This document shows, piece by piece, positions 6,736-16,002 of a stretch of 39,917 bases of DNA. Location of the stretch: IMG/VR virus record IMGVR_UViG_3300020201_000050, positions 1 through 39,917 of that record. One strand, given 5' to 3'. The notes below the pieces were generated by a model. It saw only the letters and a list, made by a program, of their open reading frames with translations, was not told where the DNA came from and searched no databases. Source of the DNA: a virus. The first letter of the stretch is position 1, and each line of letters opens with the position of its first letter. A program made the translations under genes and the position numbers.

Positions 6736-7520
6736 GATGCAGCGATGACCGTCCAGTTATTGGCGGCGTTAACTGAGGGAGAGAGTGTCGCGCTGTTGGT
6801 GAGTAGTATCTCCCACTGCAAGTAATCGGTGGCGGCGAGTGCGCCCTCCCACGCCCCATTTATCATCTCAGTTGTGGTCGTGGAGAAAGATCTACCATAC
6901 AGCACTGACAGCGATGTGCCATTCTTGAGCAGACGAATTGTTACATCCGCAGTAGAATTTATGGTGATCGTGGAATAAAGGTTCATGGAGACGCGATACC
7001 GTCCAGCGGTAGCAATCGTCAGCCTAGAACGATCTGCGCTTGTCCAGAAATTGGCATCATCATAACTTTCAGTTGCCCAATCGATTACGGCGGAGACGCT
7101 GTACGTCGGTGTGCCATTGACTCCTTCAATCCGAGCGGAGGTCTTCGGTAGAGGCGCAGCCCACTTTACACCTGTAGCGGTTGTGCTATCGGCTAACAGC
7201 GTTTGATCGTTTGCCCCCACCGTAAGCAGTGTCGGAACACCACTCGCATTGGTGACCAGTATTTGACCCCTACTATTTGCTGGATCAATTAACCCGTAAG
7301 TTCCCGGCGCGGTGCAAACAATGAGTTGCCCCGCTTCGGTTGGGGTTGGAATAGCACTGCTAAAGCTCACCCAATCGCCCGATGAGCTTGTACCCGTAGC
7401 GATGTATCTATTTCCGGTGTCAGTGGCGAAATAAGTCTGCCCCAAGTATGCGGGTGTGCCTTTAGCGGCATCCAGTCCCGATTGAAACCAAGTTGGAAAA
7501 CTTCTTAAATCATTGCTCAT
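6732..7520 (-). CDS. Tail appendage protein with C-terminal jelly-roll-like domain, 262 aa
   Basis: The start at 7520 overlaps the upstream stop (ATGA) and is preceded by GGAGTGGG. The N-terminus (FQSGLDAAKGTPAYLGQTYF, ATDTGNRYIATG) is the kind of short beta module that starts many tail fibres and is related to the start of the downstream gene. From about residue 130 the sequence (RYRVSMNLYSTITI, DVTIRLLKNGTSL, DYLQWEILLTNSATL) has the strand pattern of C1q/TNF-like or similar beta-sandwich tips. Likely host attachment or fibre component; fold assignment is inference. Confidence 0.65.
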   Translation of the reverse strand: MSNDLRSFPTWFQSGLDAAKGTPAYLGQTYFATDTGNRYIATGTSSSGDWVSFSSAIPTPTEAGQLIVCTAPGTYGLIDPANSRGQILVTNASGVPTLLTVGANDQTLLADSTTATGVKWAAPLPKTSARIEGVNGTPTYSVSAVIDWATESYDDANFWTSADRSRLTIATAGRYRVSMNLYSTITINSTADVTIRLLKNGTSLSVLYGRSFSTTTTEMINGAWEGALAATDYLQWEILLTNSATLSPSVNAANNWTVIAAS

Positions 7521-8347
7521 AACCCACTCCATGTTACTACTTGGCTGTTAAATGTCACGACCTGTCCGCGATAGGTCACAATGTCGCTTGCCCCGCTGCC
7601 TGACTTGGCGAGGACTTCCTGTGCTGCCAGTACCTCATTAATGGTGATTGCCGTCATGCCGTTGTAGAGCTTGACCCACCCCGAAGCGAACCGCCCCGGC
7701 TGAACGGTTTTGATGAGATTCACATTAAACACATCCTTCAGCGTCAAATTGGTGTTGAAGGTTGTCCCGGTGGTGTAATAGAGCGTCCCCGTTGCCGGGT
7801 CAATCTCGACCAGTATTCCCACAGCCAACCCAACAGTGACGGGGATATCGGCGGTAAAGTCTTTCGTGTCCCGGTTGAGGACAAGATAACGTAGGTTGCC
7901 CAGCGTGTACGCTGCCTCAGAGACAATACAGCGCATGACGGTTGGATACATCGGACGCAGCAGCCCTACATCGAATTGTGAAATGTTGATCGGGCGCTGT
8001 GGACGCACTGGTACACCTTCGCGGTAGAGCGCATCTTCTGGCGCGCGTCCGACGATGGTTAGCCCTTTGGCTGAAGGCTTGACCGAGACAAAGCAGTTTG
8101 GGACAATTTCCTCCGAAGCCAGCGACACGTTAAGCGCGGGTATCGCTTCGCCGTCGAGCGAGTTAGATGTGTATGGACGCACCCACACCATGCCGGGGAT
8201 TTCGGGATTAGGGACATAGACCTGAACAGTGCCATCCGTCAGCACCCGCCCAACACGATAGGTCTTTGCGGTTTCAATATGCGTCGACCAAGTGTCGCGG
8301 GCGGCGACGTACATCTCTTGCAGGTCGCTTTCATTTAGAATACTCAT
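7517..8347 (-). CDS. Distal tail / baseplate-like protein, 276 aa
   Basis: The start ATG at 8347 overlaps the stop of the 1229-aa protein (ATGA). A longer upstream frame exists but would run into that gene. The protein is beta-rich throughout, with a region near residue 35 (YRVGRVLTDGTVQVYVPN) resembling an OB or beta-barrel module and a hydrophilic C-terminal repeat-like end (VTYRGQVVTFNSQVVTWSGL). It lies between the large tip protein and the fibres, so a role in the tail tip is likely. No specific family recognised. Confidence 0.6.
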   Translation of the reverse strand: MSILNESDLQEMYVAARDTWSTHIETAKTYRVGRVLTDGTVQVYVPNPEIPGMVWVRPYTSNSLDGEAIPALNVSLASEEIVPNCFVSVKPSAKGLTIVGRAPEDALYREGVPVRPQRPINISQFDVGLLRPMYPTVMRCIVSEAAYTLGNLRYLVLNRDTKDFTADIPVTVGLAVGILVEIDPATGTLYYTTGTTFNTNLTLKDVFNVNLIKTVQPGRFASGWVKLYNGMTAITINEVLAAQEVLAKSGSGASDIVTYRGQVVTFNSQVVTWSGL

Positions 8348-11300
8348 GGTGTTTTCTCGATCAATATAAGGGCGTTTTCGATGCGGCCTACCTGCCCCAC
8401 GTTCTGCAACCATGTCCCAATACGCGGCTCAAACGTACTCAGATCATCAATAGAGATGTCCAGTTTATTGTCCCCGCCCGCGACGAACACACCCGCCTGT
8501 AAGCGCTTGAGCCAGTTATAATTTGTGCTGCGTCCCTGCGCCCAAAGGGTGCCACCATCACCAGAACGCCAGAAAGCGCGTGACCCGTCCAGCGCTGTAG
8601 CGATCATGCGTAACTCGCTGCCAGCAGCCGTAAGCGCGAAGGGATGGCGCGGTACTCTTTCTTCTGTCGGGGTAACGTCCGTCCAGATGCTTGAACCGCT
8701 GACGCGATACATGCGCCGTCCGGCCTGTCGTTTGTTGGTGATAATGAGGCTGCCAAAGACGGCTTCAAGTTGGAGTTCTGGAAGTGTCACACTGTTGTTA
8801 ATCCACTTTCCATAAAGTTCCGTTGAGTCGCTGAGGAAGCGCACTTCAACAAAACGCACGTTTTCGATTGGTGTAATGAAGGTTACATTAATCGCCGCCG
8901 TGACATTAAACTGCACAAAATACGGAAACCCAAAGATGGCCGCCGCGCCGATATACGACACGCTCCACGACTGGCTTTTATCGAGTGTGTGGAACTGGAC
9001 GCGCTTCGAGTATAAGACCTCGCGCCTACTGTTGAGCATGGTTAGTTCAGCGGTGACATTCACGCGATACGCGCCGTCAATCGTGTTGCCCGGAGGCCAA
9101 TAGATTGGCGTACCACTAACGCCGGGCGGGTCCGCAATGACGCTTGGATACAAAAGTTTGGTGGTGAAGCTGCCAATCAGTTGAGACACTGTGTATACCG
9201 TCCCTGATTTCTGCTCATCCGATTGCGCCAGATAATCAACGCCGTACCGAATAGATTGTTGATCAGCGTCGGCCTCATCAGATGACAACGCCAGTTCGGT
9301 ATTAGGAAGCAGGTCAATCCGGTTACCTGTCGGGAAAGTGCTAATTGTGGTGCTGATGGGCGTATCGTCATAGATGTTATACGTCGTAAAGATGTTGCCC
9401 GAACCATCTTTCTTGATGGTGGACATGGGTTCACTGCTGGCTTGATCGTCGCCCGGATGATTAGCAATCTCGCTGAACGCTCCCGCTGACCCGGTGGCCT
9501 TCATTAACTTCCAGCGTCCGGTGGCGAGTGTTCCCGGTAGGTAAATGTCACTGCCGGAAATCTCCATACCCAAAGGCATGTTAGCGTTAGCTTCATCTAT
9601 AAACGAACCTGAACCGACATTGACCACTGCCCCCCACGACCCACCGCTGGAACGGCGTTTGATCTTGACACCGAAACTAGACAGATAGGCCACCGTCAGA
9701 AAGTAAGGCGCGGTGGTACTCTGCACGATTCGGGCGCGTCCATAGAATAAACCTTCGGTGATGATCGTCGTCTGCGTATTCCAGATGGGCGCAGGAGATA
9801 GCAAATTAGGACAACTCGATACCGTGAGCGTTATTCCGCCATCCCATACAACGACCAACACAGACGGATAGAGCAAACCTTTCGACCAACACGCATCAAG
9901 GACTTGACCAACCAGCGCTTGAGACCCAGAGTCGCGCACACGCGCATAATTCACGACTTCCTCTAAAAAATTCTCGGAGAGTCCCGGCTCACCGAAGGAG
10001 TTCCAAGGCATCGCTAGAGCAAAGTCTGCACCCAAATTAATTTCCGGCGGATCAGGTGGAAAGACTTGCTCAACGGTATCAATCCAACCGTCCGGGTCAA
10101 CATACCCACCCGCCCCGCCGCGTTCGATGGGGAGATAGATTCCGCGTGTGCCGTCGCTTTCAGTGCGGACATTCACAGCGATATCCATCAACCAGACATT
10201 GCCCAACTTGCGCCATGTGCGCGTGACCTGTACCGGACGCACACGAATACCGGTCCCGTCACTACCGCCCCATCTCACCCCAAACCGATCAGGTTCAAAC
10301 GCAAGATAATCCTCAGGTACGTTCAATTTATGCCAGTCGTCATCTGCGGGGTCGAAGATGTCCAGCGGCATCAGCAAAGTTAAAGGCAGACTTGCCAGCG
10401 GGTTATTGGCATAGGCAAAGGCATCACCGACTAAAAATTCAAGTTCTGTTTGTCCGCCAGCGGCGGTTACGCTCACGTCGGGAAGGTCGCTCTTGGACAG
10501 CCCTTGTCCCTGAGCGCTGCCGGGTGCCAATGCCCGATAGGTCGAAGGAATCTCCGAGCCATCATGTGAGATACCATCAAGGATGACATGCGCCACGTCC
10601 GGCCTCAGCTTTGGCTCAAGCACCAGCGGCACACGGACGCTGTTCTCTGTCCAGGTGTATTTGGTATCGAGCGCATTACGCGGCACACCGGGAAGATGGT
10701 TCGGCTCACGGACAAAATAGATGGTGCCATCGCTGCGACAATTGACTTCGCCCGTTGAAATTTCATTCAAGAATTGCAATTGCGAAGCGATGTTTTCAGC
10801 GCGAAAGCCATAGGTACGGCGGCGCAGCCCAAGCAGGTTGGCACTAAAATAAAAGTCATGGTTATAAAGGAAGGTCGCATGATTGCGGAGGATATAATAA
10901 GCCGCAAAGCCCGGATGGGTGTAAGCCGGAGCGACTTGAGTCCATTCCGTCGGCGTTGTGTTTTCTTCCATCAATTGGGTTGCAGTCGGAATACTGCGCG
11001 CCAGCTTCAGCGGGCCGTAAAACTTGAGCGTCACGCTTTTGCGTCCGCGCTGGCCTTCGGTGGTCATGTCATCCATGTACCCGACAAAGCTCTTGGTGAT
11101 AACGCCTTCGGCCAATTCCTGACCGTCGAAGAGAATGCGATTGGTCAACACGCCCATCATGCCGGGATAGAGCGCGGCTTTCGCTTCACCCTTCACCGTG
11201 ACCGAAAGTTCACGCCCAACATTGACGGAGGCATCCCCACCGATGGCATCCAGTCCATATTTATAATTAAATGGTGCATAAGGACTGGCGGGATTATCCG

Positions 11301-12033
11301 AGTTGGCAAACAGCCAGCGCCAACCGGAGGCTTGCCGTCCGTTGATGCTCGTCACGGTGCAGTTCACTTCATAGAATCCAGCAGGCAAATCAACCACCAC
11401 CACCGAAGACGTAGAACTCCCCGACAGGATAACCGCACCAGCAGGCAGACCCCATGCATAGGCGATGATGCCGGGCGACCCGTACAACCAATCGAATGAC
11501 CCTCCGGCGTTGAGTGTGAACACAGCGCGACCACTGGTATTGACCCACTGCTGTTGATGTGTTCCCATGTTGACGACGGGTACAGGGCGAGACCCAGAAC
11601 CATCATAGGGCAAATCCCATGCCTTATAAGCTGCTTCGCCTGTGGCGCGAGAGAGCAGCCCCCACATCGGGCGATGCTGATAAATATGCAAGGTATCGCC
11701 AGCGATGACAGTCTGCATTACATCTCTTGCATATCCGAAATCACCTTCGCTTTTGGCATCGGTGTAAAACGTGGTGGGTGTAGGCTGTTTCCGAACAACA
11801 CCCCACGTCTTGATTTTGCCTGCGCTATTCTTGATCGTGAAGGCCTGCCCCACCGTGAAGTTTCCCCAGCCTACGGTGCTGGTCACACTGATCTCGATCA
11901 TCGGAATAGTAGGAGCTGCGGCAAGTGTCGCACTGGCGACCTCTACGAGCGGCACCACATTAAATACAGGCTGTACCGTGACACGCTTGGCGTTGGTGAT
12001 CTTGTTTTTGTCGGGCGTTGAGAGGATAACCAT
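8344..12033 (-). CDS. Large tail tip / hub protein, 1229 aa
   Basis: Largest gene in the window, one base of overlap with its upstream neighbour (TAATG). Residues about 45-130 are beta-rich. Residues about 180-245 resemble a PKD/Ig-like fold (IIAYAWGLPAGAVILSGSS, then YEVNCTVTSINGRQASGW). Residues about 270-480 (SVNVGRELSVTVKGEAK, GRKSVTLKFYGPLKLARS, STGEVNCRSDGTIYF) fit a gp27-like tail hub. The remainder is beta-rich, ending in a region with sialidase- or propeller-like character (GSRAFWRSGDGGTLWAQGRS). Position after the tape measure and another tail gene supports a tip or host-contact role. Confidence 0.7.
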   Translation of the reverse strand: MVILSTPDKNKITNAKRVTVQPVFNVVPLVEVASATLAAAPTIPMIEISVTSTVGWGNFTVGQAFTIKNSAGKIKTWGVVRKQPTPTTFYTDAKSEGDFGYARDVMQTVIAGDTLHIYQHRPMWGLLSRATGEAAYKAWDLPYDGSGSRPVPVVNMGTHQQQWVNTSGRAVFTLNAGGSFDWLYGSPGIIAYAWGLPAGAVILSGSSTSSVVVVDLPAGFYEVNCTVTSINGRQASGWRWLFANSDNPASPYAPFNYKYGLDAIGGDASVNVGRELSVTVKGEAKAALYPGMMGVLTNRILFDGQELAEGVITKSFVGYMDDMTTEGQRGRKSVTLKFYGPLKLARSIPTATQLMEENTTPTEWTQVAPAYTHPGFAAYYILRNHATFLYNHDFYFSANLLGLRRRTYGFRAENIASQLQFLNEISTGEVNCRSDGTIYFVREPNHLPGVPRNALDTKYTWTENSVRVPLVLEPKLRPDVAHVILDGISHDGSEIPSTYRALAPGSAQGQGLSKSDLPDVSVTAAGGQTELEFLVGDAFAYANNPLASLPLTLLMPLDIFDPADDDWHKLNVPEDYLAFEPDRFGVRWGGSDGTGIRVRPVQVTRTWRKLGNVWLMDIAVNVRTESDGTRGIYLPIERGGAGGYVDPDGWIDTVEQVFPPDPPEINLGADFALAMPWNSFGEPGLSENFLEEVVNYARVRDSGSQALVGQVLDACWSKGLLYPSVLVVVWDGGITLTVSSCPNLLSPAPIWNTQTTIITEGLFYGRARIVQSTTAPYFLTVAYLSSFGVKIKRRSSGGSWGAVVNVGSGSFIDEANANMPLGMEISGSDIYLPGTLATGRWKLMKATGSAGAFSEIANHPGDDQASSEPMSTIKKDGSGNIFTTYNIYDDTPISTTISTFPTGNRIDLLPNTELALSSDEADADQQSIRYGVDYLAQSDEQKSGTVYTVSQLIGSFTTKLLYPSVIADPPGVSGTPIYWPPGNTIDGAYRVNVTAELTMLNSRREVLYSKRVQFHTLDKSQSWSVSYIGAAAIFGFPYFVQFNVTAAINVTFITPIENVRFVEVRFLSDSTELYGKWINNSVTLPELQLEAVFGSLIITNKRQAGRRMYRVSGSSIWTDVTPTEERVPRHPFALTAAGSELRMIATALDGSRAFWRSGDGGTLWAQGRSTNYNWLKRLQAGVFVAGGDNKLDISIDDLSTFEPRIGTWLQNVGQVGRIENALILIEKTP

Positions 12034-12896
12034 TACACGACCACCACTACATTTATTGCGGCATTATTCCCGCTGGTCACATCGCCCGGTGTGGTCACGC
12101 TGGCGCTCACATCGTAACTACCTGTTAGCGTTGGTCTCATCGTCAGTGTAAGCGTAGTGGCTGTTGCTCCGGCTGCGAGTGAAGCATCCAGTGTCGCCCG
12201 AACTTTAGTGACATTCGCCGGAGTTGTAACGGTGCTGACCCATACCCCGCTTTCAAAGTATTCTCTCGTCCAGCCTGTCCCTGCGAAGGTGACGAATGTA
12301 AACGATGCCAGCACATCAGCGCTCACAACCACATCCCCATACGTCGCAGAGCCAATATTGTTGACCGTGATCGTGTAGGCTTTATTGACGTTGACCGCCA
12401 CAGGGGCAGGATGCGTCATAGTGATGGCGAGATCGGGACCCGCTGGTGCATCAGCAACAATCACCCATTCAATTTTGTAGCTCTTAAATCCCCTCCGCCA
12501 GCCGGGCGTACCCGCTTCCGCTGGACGTTTGAGATAGCCGTAACACTGGACGACGATCCAGCCTACGCTTCTATCCCACGTCATAATCGTAAATTTCCCC
12601 CAATTGAGTCCGCTAAAGATCGTATCCTTAACGTAGGTGGTCATGCCCGTTGTCCAGCCGCCCAGAGGCCATAAGTCGTTACCTTCGCCTAACGTGATGG
12701 CCGCGCCGCCTAAGCTGATAACATCCTCCGCGTAACGATTGGTCAAACGCCCTTCGTCCATTGGAATTTTCCATCGGGCGTACCTTTGATCGGCGGCTTT
12801 AGGCCAGCGCACAATCTCATACTCTGCTGCCAGTTCGGCTCGACTGACCCACCCGGCGCGCAAGCGATACGAGCCGCCGCTGTGGTAATCCGACAT
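12033..12896 (-). CDS. Tail protein with C-terminal Ig-like (DUF11/CARDB-type) domain, 287 aa
   Basis: Starts at an ATG preceded by AAGGAAATGCG. The N-terminal half is a compact domain with many tryptophans (WPLGGWTTGMTTYVKDTIF, FKSYKIEWVIV). From residue about 153 (DLAITMTHPAPVAVNVNKAY) to the end is a typical DUF11/CARDB beta-sandwich with Thr/Val-rich strands. Ig-like modules are common decorations of phage tail proteins. The gene lies directly after the tape measure, the normal place of the distal tail protein, so the N-domain may play that role. This is positional inference. Confidence 0.65.
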   Translation of the reverse strand: MSDYHSGGSYRLRAGWVSRAELAAEYEIVRWPKAADQRYARWKIPMDEGRLTNRYAEDVISLGGAAITLGEGNDLWPLGGWTTGMTTYVKDTIFSGLNWGKFTIMTWDRSVGWIVVQCYGYLKRPAEAGTPGWRRGFKSYKIEWVIVADAPAGPDLAITMTHPAPVAVNVNKAYTITVNNIGSATYGDVVVSADVLASFTFVTFAGTGWTREYFESGVWVSTVTTPANVTKVRATLDASLAAGATATTLTLTMRPTLTGSYDVSASVTTPGDVTSGNNAAINVVVVV

Positions 12897-12905
12897 CGCA
12901 TTTCC

Positions 12906-15257
12906 TTACCTCGCGCCAGACAGCGCGGCTTGATTTGCTTTTAAAATTTCTCGTACAGTTGATTTGAGTGCGCCGCGCACATCATCGACAGTGACTTGAT
13001 TCCCTGCCCCGATAACGATGTCGCCGTTCATGGTGAATCCGCCACCCTGTCCCGTATTCATACTCAGCGCGAGTCTGGATAAGGTGTCTGCGTTTAAAGG
13101 CAAAACCACCTCGTCATAATTGCGGTTGCCCTCGAACTGCGCGAAGACTTCCTTACCTTTCGGAACGAGGCCGCCCTTACCGAATTGAATAAAACTGCCG
13201 CCTCCTCCGCCGGATGCTGGTCGAGCGCTTGAACCACTAAACGACCCACTCCCGCTAATGCTTGAACTGTTGTTCGTCGGCCTTTGAGTAGTCGTGGTTG
13301 TCCTGCTTGCGGCGGCTTGTTGGACGCTTCGCACCATCGTGAGCGCGGCGGTTTGCACTGCCTGAATACCTTGCAGTTCAGCGTCCCGCTTACGGGTGAT
13401 TTCTTGGAGTTGGCGGTTGGTCGCTTCCTGTCGGCGACGATCCGCCAGCGCATCATCTTCCGCTTGGCGTGTGTTGCGCTTCTGGCGACTGGCTTCCTGC
13501 GTGGCCTGTTGTGCCTGCTCACCAGCGACAGCCGCCGCGTTCTGCGTCCGCTGTGCCGTGAGGCGCTCCACAAGTCCGGCCTGAATCTGTGCGCGTTCTT
13601 CGCCTAATCCGCTTTTAATTTCAGCGATACGCGCTTCGCCCTCAGCACGAATTTCGGCGAGGCGTTCTTCTTTTTGCGTTGCGGCTTCCTGCTTAGTCGC
13701 ATCAAAATCTTGTTGGCGCTGCGATGCTTCGGTTTCGCCTCTGCGTTTCGCCACCGTTATGCTCAATATATCGTTGCTTAATTCGCCCTCGAAGATTTGC
13801 TGGTCAAGCGCTTTGGCTGCCCGTTGGCGTTCTTTGGAGAAATCCACATCGCGTTTAAGTGTTGCTTTTTGGCTATCGACTTCCAGCTTGGCGCGGTCTT
13901 TGTTGATCTTCGCTTCGGCGGCGATGATGTCTTTGCGCGCCTTCGCGGTGGCCTGAACCTCAGCCTTACCCGCTTCTTTGGTGATGGCCTCGATTTGCTT
14001 GAAGCCGTCTGCGCGAATTGCTTTGAGTCGGGCATTGGCCGCAATCGCTAACTCTTTTTGATCTTCATCGGCGCGGCGGTCTCTGATCTTACGATCTTCC
14101 CGCGTCTGCGCGGACTGCTGCGAAGCGGCGGCGCGGATACTCGCTTCCTGCTCGGTAAGCTGCGCGATGACCTGAGCAGACCGAGCGCGTTCTTGTGACA
14201 GTTCATTCTCGTTTTGTTTTGCGCCGTCTGAGGCGGCAATACCGCGCTTGTCGGCATCCGTTGCGGCTTCTTCAGCTTGTGCGCGATCAATGGCTGCCGT
14301 ACTGCCGTTATCCATCGCGGCCTGAAGCGCTGTAATACTGCCTCGGTAATCATCGATATTGTCTTGAGCCTCGTTACGCTGGTTGACAATCAACTGCTCA
14401 CGCTTGTCAAATATCGAGACGATACCCGCGGCGGCACCAAACCCCTCATTAAATCGGCGACGAGCCTCTTGAGCGCGCGCAAGTTCCCCCTGCTCACTTG
14501 TAACGAGTGCTGACAGGCGTTCAATCTCAGCCTGTGCAACTTCGGTAGAAAGTGTGCCACTGGCAAGCTGTTCGTTGACGGAGCGCCGACCCGCTGTAGC
14601 AGACTGTACCGCTTTAACTTGTTCGTTCACACCTTTGTTGTAGTCACCCAATGCAACTGCTGCGAATGCTATAGCCGCGCCAGCAGCAGCACCAACAACC
14701 CCCATTGTGACGAGTCCTGCACCTGCACTCGACAGGCCGGGTACAGCAGAGAGCGCACTACTTGCCATACTGCTCAATGGTCCCGTCGCGGTGTTGACCG
14801 CTGTGCCAATTGCCTGAATACCCTCCCCAAATCGTGGAAGGTATTCGATCAGTCCGGCAATATCCCCACCACCTTGCAGCGCCCCTTGCAGCGCCCCACC
14901 ACCCGCCAGCGAGGCGACAGACCCCGCCGCGCCCAATGATGTACTGATGTCGCCAACCGAACCGCTAACATCCGGCTTCTTAATGTCTTGCAGTGCCGCG
15001 CTTGTTTTAACGGCTTCGTTCTGCACTGATACCAGTTCAGATCGTAGAGTGGCTAATTCTTGTGTTGCGGGGTTGACGTTGGTTTGCGCCGCCATATCTT
15101 TAAGGGATCGACCTGCAATGCTGGCGGCCTTGCCGATTGCCTCAGCGCCTTTGCCTACCTGTTCAAGACGCGACTCAACAGAGCCGATAGCCTTGATACT
15201 ATCGCCGATGCTTCGCTGGTCGGGTCTAAGTTTAAGCAGCGCTTCTACAACGGTCAT
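12906..15257 (-). CDS. Tape measure protein, 783 aa
   Basis: Tape measure proteins set tail length and lie between the chaperone and the tail tip genes, as here. The N-terminal 110 residues are helical. Residues about 105-215 are Gly/Ala/Ser-rich with a hydrophobic stretch (GAGLVTMGVVGAAAGAAIAF), the membrane-like segment typical of the family. Residues about 220-640 are continuous charged helix rich in Ala, Glu, Gln and Arg. A Ser/Gly linker and a small C-terminal domain (FAQFEGNRNYDEVVLPLN and following) end the protein. The family's usual range covers this length. Confidence 0.85.
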   Translation of the reverse strand: MTVVEALLKLRPDQRSIGDSIKAIGSVESRLEQVGKGAEAIGKAASIAGRSLKDMAAQTNVNPATQELATLRSELVSVQNEAVKTSAALQDIKKPDVSGSVGDISTSLGAAGSVASLAGGGALQGALQGGGDIAGLIEYLPRFGEGIQAIGTAVNTATGPLSSMASSALSAVPGLSSAGAGLVTMGVVGAAAGAAIAFAAVALGDYNKGVNEQVKAVQSATAGRRSVNEQLASGTLSTEVAQAEIERLSALVTSEQGELARAQEARRRFNEGFGAAAGIVSIFDKREQLIVNQRNEAQDNIDDYRGSITALQAAMDNGSTAAIDRAQAEEAATDADKRGIAASDGAKQNENELSQERARSAQVIAQLTEQEASIRAAASQQSAQTREDRKIRDRRADEDQKELAIAANARLKAIRADGFKQIEAITKEAGKAEVQATAKARKDIIAAEAKINKDRAKLEVDSQKATLKRDVDFSKERQRAAKALDQQIFEGELSNDILSITVAKRRGETEASQRQQDFDATKQEAATQKEERLAEIRAEGEARIAEIKSGLGEERAQIQAGLVERLTAQRTQNAAAVAGEQAQQATQEASRQKRNTRQAEDDALADRRRQEATNRQLQEITRKRDAELQGIQAVQTAALTMVRSVQQAAASRTTTTTQRPTNNSSSISGSGSFSGSSARPASGGGGGSFIQFGKGGLVPKGKEVFAQFEGNRNYDEVVLPLNADTLSRLALSMNTGQGGGFTMNGDIVIGAGNQVTVDDVRGALKSTVREILKANQAALSGAR

Positions 15258-15261
15258 TTGA

Positions 15262-15561
15262 TCACTCAGTCTTTAGTCTCATAAAATCACCCCATGAAGG
15301 TAATTCGTCTGGATCGTCGCGTTCATTTTCAACGAGCCACCAAGAGACCATACGGTCTATCAGTCGCAGCCCATCGAGCAACCCATTAGGCTGCTCAAGT
15401 ACGCCACCGTCGAATGGTAGGAGGTTCTTGTCCCGATAGTGTAAATAGGCTTCTATCACCATGTCCGGGTCAAAGTAACCTTCTATCTCCTCATCTTCGT
15501 GGTCGCTTTTAAGCAATCCCGCCTCGCGCAGCGCGACCTGTCGGGCGAGATCGCTTAACCT
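15262..15561 (-). CDS. Frameshift extension of the tail assembly chaperone (T part), 99 aa
   Basis: The frame is open from the A-run at 15561-15566 to the stop at 15262, reading RLSDLARQVALREAGLLKSD and on. It has no convincing start of its own: the first candidate is a TTG at 15516 without a ribosome binding site. A -1 shift at the A-run joins it to the upstream 148-aa protein, giving 246 aa. In lambda-like siphoviruses the G and GT proteins are made this way and both act as chaperones loading the tail tube protein on the tape measure, which begins four bases further on. Confidence 0.75.
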   Translation of the reverse strand, partial: RLSDLARQVALREAGLLKSDHEDEEIEGYFDPDMVIEAYLHYRDKNLLPFDGGVLEQPNGLLDGLRLIDRMVSWWLVENERDDPDELPSWGDFMRLKTE

Positions 15562-16001
15562 TTTTTGGTAGTCTTGCCTTCGTCTAAAAAATTCGGGTCT
15601 GCTTTTTCCGCCTCAGTGTGTTCACTTGCAGGCAGAATCGGGCGCGGCACCAGCGGCGCGTTAATCCGATCAAACGCGGCACTAATGGCGTTCCCGATAC
15701 TAGGCTCTGTTTCCATCCAAAGGGTGACGGCATTAACATGCTGCGCGATAGGCACATGAAAGGCGGGAATATTCCACGCTGGATCATCGCTGATAATTTC
15801 GCAGCTATTGCTTGCCAAGAGAACATAGATTTCAGCATCTTCAACACGAAGCGGTAGGCGGTTACCTTCCTCATTAAATCCCCGAACCGCACCTACTAAG
15901 TCGTTATAGAGGATGCCGCGCTGCGCTTGACCCATACGGTTTTCACGATAGACCGTAAAAGTCACGCCCAAGAGTTCGCCTTTTTCGCTGGCACGTTCCA
16001 T
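15555..16001 (-). CDS. Tail assembly chaperone (G-like), 148 aa
   Basis: Starts at ATG 16001, nine bases after GAGGG, immediately after the tail tube gene and before the tape measure. This is the fixed place of the G/GT chaperone in siphoviruses. The protein is small and beta/alpha mixed (ELLGVTFTVYRENRMGQAQR at the start) and ends with Asp/Glu and Lys-rich residues just past the slippery run (KTTKKG). The sequence itself is not one I recognise by homology; the call rests on position, size and the frameshift. Confidence 0.7.
   Translation of the reverse strand: MERASEKGELLGVTFTVYRENRMGQAQRGILYNDLVGAVRGFNEEGNRLPLRVEDAEIYVLLASNSCEIISDDPAWNIPAFHVPIAQHVNAVTLWMETEPSIGNAISAAFDRINAPLVPRPILPASEHTEAEKADPNFLDEGKTTKKG
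15558..15566 (-). promoter_or_regulatory. Putative -1 ribosomal frameshift site
   Basis: On the minus strand the zero frame reads ACC AAA AAA GGT TAA. Slipping one base back on the six-A run changes it to AAA AGG TTA AGC and enters the open T frame. A zero-frame stop follows one codon after the run, as in many chaperone genes. The site is not a perfect X-XXY-YYZ heptamer because the base before the run is C, so slippage of the P-site lysine tRNA within the A-run is the likely mechanism. Confidence 0.65.
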
Positions 16002-16002
16002 G

